Source: Trissonchulus latispiculum (lineage: Eukaryota; Nematoda; Enoplea; Enoplida; Ironidae). From it: a stretch of DNA of 64,000 bases. This document shows, piece after piece, positions 8,054 to 19,500 of the stretch. Location of the stretch: contig JASAND010016564.1 in NCBI GenBank assembly GCA_030248195.1, positions 1 to 64,000 on the forward strand, in the 5' to 3' direction. The first letter of the stretch is position 1, and the number at the start of each line of letters is the position of its first letter. The notes beneath the pieces were generated by a model. That model was not told where the DNA came from. It did not search any database and saw only the letters and a list, made by a program, of their open reading frames with translations. The translations under genes were made by a program, and so were the position numbers.

Positions 8054-10097
8054 GGAGCGTTGTTGTGCGTTGTTGTTGTTGTTTGCAGCCCCGTGTATAT
8101 GGAAATTTTCTTTAAAATTTTACTAGTGCCCGAGCTGATTTTCTTATAAATTTTGTTTATCTTTTCTCGAGTATTTCACTTTTCCATGATGATCTTAAGG
8201 GTCTTTCTCTTTGATTAAATTCCATTCTGTGAAATTTCCTGTTGTGTTGCAGATTTTCGTCTCGTTTCTTGTTTGCTCGGGCACATTGACATTTTGCGTT
8301 TTTCTACTCACCTTCTGGCTAAAGGGGTTCTGGGGTGGGCGAGTCGCCTTGTTGACCTAAGACTGGGACACGGAGTGAATCGTCCCCCCCCCAGACTCTT
8401 ATTTCTTACCTTTCTACATTTGACTAGTATCTAACAGTTTCGAGTTTTCGCCGTTGTGTGGGTCTCCAAAGGTCGTTACCTAAAACTGGGTCGTCTTTGG
8501 GGCGCTCACACCGCCGCGATCATGCTGCAGTTGAGGGGCTTTTGTGATGTACTTTGTTTGTCTTTGCATTTATTCCATGGCATTTTTTCTTCGAGTCTTT
8601 AATTTTTGTGCTTTATGCTTACTACTTTAATTTTTGTTTGTGTTTAGGTGATGGTATTCTTGTGTAACCGGTCCCCATACCCCCATTCTGCGCCAGGCGT
8701 GCCCCACGACGGATGCTGAACGGGAGCTGGACTCTGTTGTTGCTGTTCTGGTTCATCTGGACTCTCACCCAGACTGTAACCCCGGTATTCCAGACGGTGA
8801 ACTGTTTCTGTTGTGGCCACTATTTGAATTGGATCTGACTGCAAGGAGGTGGCTCTATTTGCCTCCGCTATTTTCGGGACTGCTATCTGGTCCTTTGCTT
8901 TTCTGTTGGGGCCTGATTTTTCCATCTTTGGTTTGGGCCACTGATCCTGGCCTTGGTTTTTCTGTGGGGTCTTGTTTGGCCCTTTGACTGCTTACCGGGT
9001 CTTGACTATTTCCCGGTTATCTTTTTGGCCTCCCTGCTGGTTTGGCCAACTTTCTATGATGGGTCTGGCCGTTTCTAAGTCTGCTTTCCGGTGTGACCAT
9101 TTGTGGCCGATGGTCCTGTTTGGTTTGATCTTTGTCTGGTCCGGGTCCTTCCATCTGGACTTTTCTTTTTGTCGGGTCTGTTCCCGGTGTCTGCTGGAAC
9201 TGTCCTGATTCTCCCATTATGAAGTTGTGGATTGTGTGCACGCCTTGGACGCTTGGTTCTCCCCTTGTTGTGTATTTGTTGTGAATTTTCATTCCATTTT
9301 TGTGTTTGTCTTTGTGCAGTATAATAAACATGGGGAGGGATTTGATAATCTATGTTGTTCATATAGGGAGGGTTCCAGTCTATTTGTTCCCCAGTTTCTT
9401 TTTGTTTCGGGCGCTCCCTATTATCTGTGCCTATTTATCTGGTAGCTATTCACTGGTAGCTCGTTTTTCTTGTTGGCCATGTTTTGCCATTTACCAGTTT
9501 GCCTTATTGTTTTGCCTTTAATTTTTGTTTTCATATTTCTACTGATTTTTGTGTTATCCTCTATGCATAATAAACCGCTAGCAAGTATTTGTATTTGTTG
9601 CTTTCTTATAGGACCTTAGTTGGATTTCTTTCGTGGGGTTTGTATCTGTTGGGATGGGTCCCCCTGTGGGTAGTGTCCCCGTTGTGCTCTGTTCTTTCGC
9701 GTGGGGGTCCATACGGGTGTCTAGTTGTATTGCTTTCTAAAATGTGTGCAGTTGTTTCTCAAAAGTTGTCAAAAGTTGTCAATTGTTTCGTTTCGTTTAG
9801 TCGTTTGTTTCGTATATCTGTTTCGTCTGTCCAAAGCTGGTTTAGTGTTTAGTTTCGGTCACAGCCGACATGGTTTTACCCAGTTAAGTCCGAAGTGTCA
9901 GTCCGGACTCGTCTGTGAGCCGCGTAGTTCGCAGGCAAGTGGGGATCGTCTGGCTCCATTTTTACTTTAGCTAGTTCTAACAGTCTGTTTTATCTCTAAA
10001 ATTACTACTCGGAGCTCCAAAATTAATGTAACCCAGTTTTACCATTGTCTAATCTTTGGTGGCACTCGTATTGGTCGCCGCGCGGGGGGCCGGCGGC
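8054..10097 (+). other. 2-kb T-rich 3' non-coding region of the retroelement
   Basis: No ATG-initiated ORF of protein-like composition is seen. One open stretch, 8652-8987 (111 codons, no ATG, preceded by an acceptor-like TTTGTGTTTAG), encodes a Trp/Leu-rich hydrophobic sequence that could be an exon of a membrane protein or a chance ORF. The rest is T/G-rich with homopolymer runs (a C run near 8386). Confidence 0.4.
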
Positions 10098-10110
10098 GGA
10101 AAAGAGGGGG
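10098..10110 (+). promoter_or_regulatory. polypurine tract
   Basis: GGAAAAGAGGGGG lies 5 bp upstream of the TG of the LTR, the position where the plus-strand primer of reverse-transcribing elements is found. Confidence 0.65.
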
Positions 10111-10316
10111 TATTTTGTGGGATATTACCCATTGGGGTACTGATAGCTAGCTGCGCAGCAGCGCAGCACTGAAAATTATATGTTGTGCTAGCTTCACACA
10201 TGCGACGTAAAGTATACTTTATTTGATGAAATTAGACGACTCTGAACTATTTTGACAATTGTCTCATGAATGATAAAAGTGATTTCTTTTGGGCTAGCTA
10301 CGCGAGTAGCACAAAG

Positions 10317-10326
10317 TATATATAAG
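10317..10326 (+). promoter_or_regulatory. TATA box in LTR
   Basis: TATATATAAG within the U3-like part of the LTR; transcription would start about 25-30 bp downstream. Confidence 0.55.
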
Positions 10327-10564
10327 CGAGAAAAGTGCAAGTCTAAAGTAGTTGTGGTTGCAATCGTTGTTCTGGTCGGCGCGTCTATTGGGTTGGGGGT
10401 TCGATTTGTCTTGGGTAGGTGCCTATTGGACCAGGTTTAGGGTGCAGGGAGAGAGTAACGTCCTCCCCTCTGCCTCGTTTATTCTATTGTCGTGCTCTCT
10501 GATAATTTTGTAGTAATTTCGTATATCTATTGAAGAATTAGTACGAATAGTTGATGTCTGATTT

Positions 10565-10570
10565 AATAAA
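10565..10570 (+). terminator. polyadenylation signal in LTR
   Basis: AATAAA about 240 bp after the TATA box, in the order expected for R/U5 of a complete LTR. Confidence 0.5.
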
Positions 10571-10623
10571 GTCTAGCGGTACTCAAGTTTATTAGACGTA
10601 GGGACGGTCGCTTAGGGCCCACA

Positions 10624-11646
10624 GATAATTATTCTCTATCTATATCTGCTAACTTAGTACTCTCGCTTCTTCTCTCAACTGGCTAGGCTTAGATGTCACA
10701 CACTGAACTCTTACTGGCAATCTTTACTGAAGTCCGACATTAGTTTATTACAGAGGTACACACATAGTACTTCACACTTCCAAAGCATAGAAGTGACAAG
10801 AGATCCGTCTGACTTAGTTCATTACTCTCGAAATGATTTCTTAATTTTGAATTTTATTGCTATCTATTAAGCATCTAAAAACTTTTGTGAGTATGCTTGA
10901 AAATGACCAAATACTCTCCAAATTTAATCTTCAAATATATATAAGGTGAATGTCTTATCCTTCATCTACCATAAGCACCATCATATGTGGTAAACACAAT
11001 TTCAATTTATCGAAAAGAATTTATAACTGTTTCATAAATAACGCTGTCATATTGGCAAATAGAACTTTGCTTCGCCCAGGATAATTAATAATATTGATTA
11101 ATAATCTTTATTGCTGAGATTGCATCTGACCGTGGGGGTTTGCGCAAATTTTAATATTAATAGATTTCGACGATCCCACTAAGCCACATCAGATAAAATG
11201 TATATCTGCTGATATACTGTCAATTGTGTTCACAGCAAGCCTTAAGTGCTCTGCTGCCGCGAACTCAGTCAGCAACGGAAGAGCTCTCTCATCATTTTAC
11301 TCAATAAATACAAAGAATTTTGTGAATCATGTTTGTTTGCGCTTTTCTTGGCATTTCCTTAGAGAACTGAACCTTGTAAAAGTTTTAAGACAACTGTCCC
11401 AATAAACCAAGAATATGTTGAAATGCACCCATGCAAAATTTAAGCGATTAGGTTCGGGAGAAAAACGGAACGTCTCTGAGTTTATTGGAAAAGTTGGAGA
11501 GGCCAGTGTGCTCATGCATATGTCGTTCTTTTTATTTACGTGATTTTTCCAGCACCCAGCACTCTTTGTATTGGTTTTTCCCAAGATTTATTTTATTTTA
11601 GGACCATGCTAGTACTTCAGATGAAATTTTCGGGTGTTCTCCTGGT
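10624..11646. other. intergenic, no gene recognised
   Basis: AT-rich sequence with many stops in all frames. No repeat structure or RNA gene was recognised. Confidence 0.4.
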
Positions 11647-11926
11647 TCAACGAGCTTTAGGGAGAAGTGTTTTTACCATTACTGTTGATTTGCATGTGTT
11701 CATAGTGCTATTATTAAAGTCCTTTTGCTCGGCTAAAGTGTGTTTAAAATCGTCCATGGATTGCTGTAGAGACAAGGAGGCATTCATCGAATTATTATGA
11801 GCTATTTCAAATAGCTTGGTGACGTATTGTCTAAACCGAGGGTTCGGTATCATCGAGATAGCTACGTTTGTTTTCCTCCGCTGGTCTCGATATAAAAAGT
11901 TAAAATACTCTGGTAATGCGAACTCC
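11647..11926 (-). CDS. candidate terminal coding exon, unknown protein
   Basis: On the minus strand, 93 codons plus one phase base are open from a GCAG acceptor (exon start 11926) to TGA at 11647-11649. The translation has balanced, coiled-coil-like composition (FALPEYFNFLYRDQRRKTN, MIPNPRFRQYVTKLFEIAHN, SLQQSMDDFKHTLAEQKDF) unlike the surrounding random ORFs. No upstream exon was found, so it may be a last exon of a gene lying to the right or a transposon remnant. No family is recognised. Confidence 0.3.
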
Positions 11927-13573
11927 CTGCAGGCTTAATACATGAAACGATTGTGAGAGCCTACATGAAAATGAAACATTGAAAAGCATGGCATGCAATT
12001 TCCCATCAGATATGCAGTATTTCGAGGAAACATTAAAGCTTCGTCGTAGCTAACATGCCTCCAGCCGCCAGCTAAGGAATGAAAAGCTTAGCTAAACATA
12101 ATATGAGTTCAAGACGCTCTTCGAGGAGTGCGGCGATCTGCATATGTCACGTCTTGCTTACCTTTAGCATGTAACGGTCAAACTTGGTCGCTCAAACTTA
12201 TCGAAGTGATTATTCTTTCTTTTATATATTAGAGGGAAATGTAGAAAATATGTGAATGTAAACTCATAGGTGCAAAAATTCATATTGCATCTATAACTAG
12301 CACCAGTGTCATTCTGGCATTGTTTTCTTGACAGTTTGTCGAGTAAATCAACAAGACAGAACGTTGAATTTCATAATATTTTCAAAATATAAGCAGCATG
12401 GCTGATGCTAATAATAACATCTGAATATAATAATCCCAAATAACACCATTACTGGTCCCTTTTGCATCATATATTCTCTTCCATTGCATGGTTTAAGTAA
12501 ACCCTTTTAAATCATTTTCAGTTGTAGAAATGGGGGATGCAAGGGTGCCAGGCGTCAGAGAAAGTGGGGGTTTGGACTGTAGACTCACTCAAAAAGTGAC
12601 TCGGGCTAATCCCAGGGTACCTACCTAATTTAGGTAATTACACAAACTTTTTAGAAAATCAGTTACCCGCCAAGACCATTAGACACATCTAGCGTACAGT
12701 GCTCTGGTTAACGCAATCTGTGCAGCTTTCGAGAATCTTTTCTTTAAGTAAACATATTTAGGTTTGTGGTCTACACTGGCGCCAACTCTGACAGAATCGA
12801 CAAGGTCTCGTGAAAACAACCAATTTTCTAACGAAACTTCGTCAAAAATTCATTGCTCAAAAATGATAACAGCGAGAGACTAATGTTTAAAAGCAAAGTT
12901 ATACAGCTTAATGAGGTTTACAATATCCTTAATCGCTGGGCACAATTTTCTTGATAGAATTCCAGAACTGCTAATTATCGTTTAACACTGTACATGCTTT
13001 TTTGTGGAACTTTATACTAATACCTACGCGTGTACTAAAACATATGAGATTGAGATTGGGATTGAGATTTACAGTAGGCAATAATTGCACTTTCTGCAAC
13101 GATATATGTACATAATGGGATCACGACCTTAATCTGTCACTTTTTTATATTCAGGAAGTATGACAAAAGCTATTGAGAATTCCGATAAATTTCAAATACG
13201 TCCTCAAAACCGAGTACTAGATGAAACGACATGCACGTAAACATTCAGTGAACGCAAATATTTACAACTGTTTATGCATTCATGAGTTTGCTGATGTTTT
13301 ATTCAATTGCAGACAAATGTTTATGATTATGGAAGTTTCAATCAGAAGCAGTCTTCTCCAGGTGACTCAATAGTGTTATTTTTTCAATAATAACTGCAAA
13401 CATACCACTAAATAGATGATAAATATCCGTAATTTTAGGAGCATGTAGAACCTAAAGTCCTAGTCTTCTATTTGTAGACTTTCAAGGAAGAAATGTTGCC
13501 TTCAGATGGTAACATATAACACAATCTTCCGCCATTATCATTGCCGATCGTAGTTATCATTGTACGCGAATCA
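11927..13573. other. intergenic, no gene recognised
   Basis: AT-rich; scanned on both strands with nothing of protein-like composition found. It lies upstream of secreted-protein gene copy A and would contain its promoter; I see no clear TATA or initiator. Confidence 0.35.
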
Positions 13574-16500
13574 ATGGCATCATTAAACCATATTTACTCC
13601 ATCGTACTGATTTTGACTTGGGCAAGATGCTGTTGCGGTGAGTTATTATTTTCGTTTGATGTAAAGGGTAATACGCAGGTATACACACAATACAATACAC
13701 ACAATCAAGCGACTGTACAGCAGGCTGCCGTCAACTATGTGCATCTTCAGTAAATTAAAGTAACGTATAAACTACATAATAAAAACCAAACCAAAATTGG
13801 TCTTTCTGGCATTGCGGAGACATTTGCGTACCATGATGCAGCAATGGGTTACTTGATGAACTGTCTGTTGTCGACTAACTGGGGCGAGGCATTTAATAGT
13901 TTTCTTTACGCCCGTAGATAATCATAGGAGCATGAAATCATGTCTAAAACTATGCTCTGCAAGCTAACGGCTGACCCCTAAGAAATCAGCTCATAGAGCC
14001 CTTCCCTCAAACATCGATAACTGATCGAAATGACAATTCGCTCCCTTACTCTATGGCTACGTGCTTAAGGTGCTGGTATCGTTTACAGTATTACGAAGGC
14101 GAACTATGGCAAATACTTACCAATTATCTGAAATATCGCTTGACCAAAAAATCTCAAAACTGCTCAGAGAAACATCGGAACTCTTGGTATTATTATAATA
14201 AGGAATTTAAGTACTACGCAGCCACGAGTTACAGCTATTGGCTTATTTCAGTCTAAGTAAAAGAAAAAAAGAAATAAATTAAAGAAAGAAAGAGAATGAA
14301 AGAAAATGAAGAAATGGTTTGCCACTAAGAATTTCACTAATGGTTTCAAATATTGTCATCAATTATACAGCTGTCATTTTGATTGCATCTACGTTCAACT
14401 TATAACAGGCAGCGGCCTCGTTTCTTCTTTGAGCAGACCCTCATTTTGACAATTTAGCAACTAGCTAAGGCGCATATTTCAATGCTTCAAAGTTCACAAG
14501 GCACACGTTTGGCCTTTGTGAGTAACTGAATAGGCGAATAGCTGTAGAATTTTAGCTAACGCTTTTAAATTACAGTATTTTGCAGTATTTCTGAAGACCC
14601 TACTTTTCATAAGAGAAAAACGTTGCAGTTTGAGGATTTTCCACTGTTTGCGTTAAATAAATTTTTTTAAAAACTTCAGGGCCCTAAATCTAAATTTTGC
14701 CTCCAGCTTACCGCAGTTTATGATCATGGCAACAAGATAAATACAAAATTATACAGATTTATAACTGTTAGTCAAGAGATCAATTTGGTCCAAAAATAAA
14801 ATCAGCACGTTTTCATTTTCCTATGTGTTTAACATTGGCAGACCTCCACTTTTAGGTGTAATTAGTCAACGACGACACGAGACACCAGTTTAATTTTAAA
14901 ACTCAATAAAATATCCCACTCAAAGACCATTATATGTAAAAATTAGCGAAAACGGATGTGGTCGAGAAATCGGCCAAAAATGGACCACCCCTTTAAGCTC
15001 GTAGGTGTGTTATGGTGTGTAATTTGAGTCTACCTTGAGCGTCACCTCGGAAGCACAGACAACTGGGATTTATCATTTGATCACAGGGATTTGATTTGCG
15101 ATGGGAGCAGCCGTCAGTGAACAGAGCATAGTTCTTACTTTGATAACAGAAGGATTGTCTAGTGGCATAATCTTATCTGTTTCACTACAAACTTCGTAAA
15201 TCTTTTTGGAACAAAGTGCATTGAGGTTCCCACCTTTCGAGAAGTTTGATGACAAACTTTGCAAAAATACGCATAATCCAATCCAATCTGATACGTTCAT
15301 TAATTAAAATAGATCAATGATAATTGCCTTTTTAGGAAAGTTCCCATCGTACGACTGTTATGGTGAATGGCATTCCAGTGTATGCTGGTGTGTGAATCAG
15401 GAAACGGGAAAAGAAATTCGCGGAACTCGATATCTGGGATCTTGCGACCGTCCTCCCGGCTACAGCTGTGAAGGTGAGATCTATAGAAAATAAACTAAGT
15501 AATTAGCTAATCTCTATAATTAGATAATTTCGTAGGATGGAACGTGCTAAAATTCCGTGCTAAAAATGTATTTGGTTATCGCATTGGAAGCCATAACAGC
15601 TACACAGCAATACGATCCAGATAGTAATTTTCAAATTCTGTAGTGCTCCTATTCTAGTGTGGTGTCTGGCTCTGAAATGCCCAAGAACAGCCACATGTGG
15701 TCTTAATGCTAATGGAACTGCGTTCTGCGAGTGCGAGCATGGCTACCTGTATAAAGATGGAAAGTGTGTTGGTAAGTGGTCACAAACGTACAATAACCCT
15801 TTAAAGCCGGATGGGCCTTATTGCTAAAGTAGCGATTTTAGTCTTGTGGCTGTGCTCCGCTGTCTATTTTCTTCACCAGGAAGATGCCATTTAGAAACAT
15901 CAATTCATGCCAGCTGGGAAAACGTGGTTTCTAATAGTGTTCAGTGTTAAATAATCTGGAACACAGCAGAACGTAACGAAAACAAGGGTTCCAGGAACAT
16001 GATGATTGTGTGAATTTAAGATCCATGTATCCAACATATCACATATTGGGTTTTGCAATAAGAGTTTAGCAAATATTCGTAGCGTTCCGACTTTGACGGC
16101 TTCTAACTCTTGCTGGATGCGAAATGTGCAATGGATTATGGATCAGTTGGTGACAGCCCCATCTTTCTATGTGCCACATCTTAAAAAGGGAAGCCTCAAA
16201 GTATCCCTTAATCATTTTCGAACATTAGTGCTGAGGAAATCTTGGCATGAAAGGGTTTACTCGTTTCTGATTATGGTATCTTACTGCGGTTTCGACGAGG
16301 GGCAAAATCCTGAAAAATCAAAAAATATAAGGGCAGTCCCAAAATTTTTATTTTCAGCGAACTTTCAAGAATATCACCCAAATTCGCATGATTAATCCTT
16401 CTGGTCTTCTCTTTTTACTTATCACCGGTTGAGTAAGCCCTTTCTGTCGCTCTGAGTACGCAACCTTGGCTCTTCACTTTACACGACGCCCAAAAGATCC

Positions 16501-19500
16501 GTCTCCTGCAGCGCTTGTAGTGCCGTTTAACGAGAGCTGTTGCATAGTATCCACATGGGCATTTTCATTGCTTTTGAGTTTTCATTAACTTGTCGTTGCC
16601 ACACATGAGTATGGGGGTCCCTCTCTCCCGAAGTATCCGGATTCGTTTCCGGCGTCGGATGGTAATTCACATAAAGAACTAGAAGAAGAAGAAGAAGAAG
16701 CGACAAAATGAGACTGGTCCTTGTGGAAGAAATGTGATAGGAAATAAAGCAGAAATAAATAAATTGGCTAGTTAATGTTGTAAATTGGGAATAATACTAT
16801 GCACTGCAAGCTGTTTTCCGGTTAATCATGGACAGTTTACTTTTTTACAGATGGGCCTCGCATTTTACAAGGGGCCATTATTATTATTATTATTATAGAA
16901 GGGCCATGCAAGAAATGTCAGCGTAACTCGAATGATACCAACTGTCCGAAAGACTTCCATATTGCCTGTGACAAACATGGTATGACTCGTTCAAGTAAAT
17001 TCCACCTAATCAACATTTTCTACCTCCAATCGAAGCATTCTATTATTTTCTATTCGAAACTTATGTCTTTAGGCTACGTTTATCGACGGTTTTGAGTTGC
17101 CTTGGGTGCTGGTTTATGATACACTTAAATGTTCAATTTCCTTTATTAACCGTGTACTAAATTGACATTTTCTATACATGTACCGCAATACATCACGGTT
17201 ATGATACATTTACATGTCTTCTTTCCCTTTACTACAGGAGTAGTCAATTATAATTTTCTAGGCATGTACGGTCCTTACCAATACATCAAGAACTCTAATG
17301 AAATAGTCTGCGTGGAACCTACGAGTGGCACTCATGTGAGTGAGCGATTAAGCCAGAATCTCATTTTGCAAGACGAACACCACTGCGAACGTAAGTCTTG
17401 CAATTGCAATGAAGCACTAAAGCTATACGTATAGCTTTATTCAATGCAAAAACTATAAACTTCGCTGTACTTATTTGCTAGGTACATGTTAATGCCAATC
17501 GTCTATAGTGTCACAAGAAACAATAAACACAAGAAAAATTTATTTTGCTTGGTATTATTTTCAGCTTGGTGCAGGGCACTCAACTGTGGCGAAAATGAAG
17601 TTTGCATGCAGCACAGCCATTCGTCCAGCGGAACTTGTAACTGTCGGAAAGGATACGTCAGAGTAAATTCCCAATGTACTGATCAAACAGGTAGTACATA
17701 AAACGACTTTGAGTCACATGAATGAATTAATAAATAAATTAATAAATTTTATCGAAAAACGAAGTCTGCAATTAGAAGAGGTCTACGACGGGACTTCCCT
17801 ATAATTACAGCATCAACCCATGCACCATTGTTTTCAAAATTACCTTTTCTACTCGCTGAAACTGACCAATGAGCCTCCTTTTATCAGTTTTTTAAAGTTT
17901 TATCTGGATGTTATTTTGTAGGGTTTTGTATCAACTATGTAGTATCTACTGCATTTAATACTTGGTGTGCTCTAAATTATCTTCTAATATTAAAGCTAAA
18001 ATGACATATGTTGCATATGACCACGTTCATGGATATGCCTGGTGTGTTGCAAATGGAGAAAGCAAGGTCAAAATGGAAACACTAGAAGGCGAACCTAATT
18101 GTGAAGGTATTCCTGCATTTTCACATTCAAGACAGCTGCTTTAGCTTATGCAATTGAATGAAATTAATTACTGAGCATAAAAAATAGGAACAAGCATTCT
18201 AGGTAAAAGGTTCACAAAACAATGCGTGCACAATAAACAAATTATCGAAGCTAAATATGTCGCACCTTTACCGAACTGGAAATTGTTACTACAAATATTG
18301 TACTTGCTTTGTTCCATCTGAACAAAGTTGATCTTATGTTACAAGCATGGAATTCTGTTGTAATGTCCAAACTATCGATACAAACACAAACAGTCATGTG
18401 TTATGCAATGCACACCAGTCTTACCTCGATATGTTCATTTTTCCTTGTACGGCTTTGCATTTGCTAAAACAATTGCCATTGCAGAAAGGAAAACTCAGCT
18501 GTTTTCGCATTTTGTCGTTGGCATTACTGGTGAACAAAGATAACCTCTGTTTTGTAAGTCTTTGAATCCTTTCTGTATTACAGCTTGGTGTTTGAATCTG
18601 AACTGCAGTCGGACTGAAAAGTGTTCTGAAAGCAGAGATCCCTTGAACAAATATAAATGGAAACGAGAATGTGTATGTAGAGACAGAAACATGAAGCCCG
18701 ATGGTAGCTGTACAGGTATGGGATTAAGAAAAATGTCTAATACGAAGCCTGGTGCACAGCTGATATTGCTACTAAGCAAAAAATTACTATTAACACTACT
18801 GTCATAATGGGGGAACTTTCGGGAAATTACGACGCGTTCCGTTATTTTTGTAATCGTCCTAGACCAAAACATTATATTTGCTAAATTATTCCCTTGATTG
18901 TAAGACGTTTTGGAGTCTTTTGATTGAAATTGTCGACAAACTAAAAACGAATCATACTTTCGTTGAATGAAGTACAAAAAATAATTGTAGGAAACAGATT
19001 GTATGTTTTTATGTATTCCCGGCTTCCTTGTCCTGCTTATGTATACTACACGGACAAAGTACCTTAAATGAACTCAAACATTTCAACTGACCCACGTTTC
19101 TGGAGGTATCAGAGAAAAAAATAGGAACTGATGTTCACATTCTATTGCCTGCTGCTCAGTAATAATATTGACGCACGTGACCCAATGCTCCAGCAATTTT
19201 TCCTTCATCCAGATTTGGACTGAGTCCTTTACATATCTGTAAATAATCCCAATCATATTTAAACAAAAGTGTTAAATTTGAAGGCAAAGAGATGTCGTTC
19301 AAATATTGCACATATACAATCATACAGGAAATGTTTGTTACAGATACCGTATGGTTTAGGCCAGCAGAAGTTCCGATACCTCCACCACCTCTTCCGTTTG
19401 GAGAATCAGGACCGTATTTTCCATTTGTATGTAGTTCTTGGTGTAATATAAAATAAGTTTTCTAGTTTTCTGAATGCTTGTTCGCGTCTGTAAGCGGTGT

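Larger units (their letters stand above)
1..10623 (+). mobile_element. 3' portion of a giant LTR-type retroelement with accessory ORFs
   Basis: Four long intronless ORFs on one strand are followed by T-rich non-coding sequence, a purine tract (10098-10110) and a 508-bp LTR-like block with TG...CA ends, TATA box and AATAAA. That order is what is seen at the 3' end of LTR retroelements. GC content and codon texture differ by eye from the AT-rich sequence to the right. The left LTR, gag and pol are not in the window; ORF1 is cut by the left edge. None of the ORFs shows reverse transcriptase, protease, RNase H, integrase or class I env motifs that I can recognise, so these are extra 3' ORFs. The alternative, a non-LTR viral integration that happens to end in an LTR-like block, cannot be excluded. 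The retroelement call is inference from the PPT/LTR and ORF layout. Confidence 0.7.
10116..10623 (+). repeat. 3' LTR of the retroelement
   Basis: The block starts TGTGGGATATTACC and ends GGGCCCACA, giving 6-bp inverted ends (TGTGGG/CCCACA). It contains TATATATAAG at 10317-10326 and AATAAA at 10565-10570, spaced as U3 promoter and R polyadenylation signal. The target duplication would begin GATA(AT) at 10624; its partner is outside the window, so the boundary is inferred from ends plus the adjacent purine tract. Confidence 0.65.

Noticed and set aside
16006..16395. 129-codon ORF inside a copy A intron
   Set aside because: Composition is not protein-like, no counterpart exists in copy B, and flanking exons splice over it.
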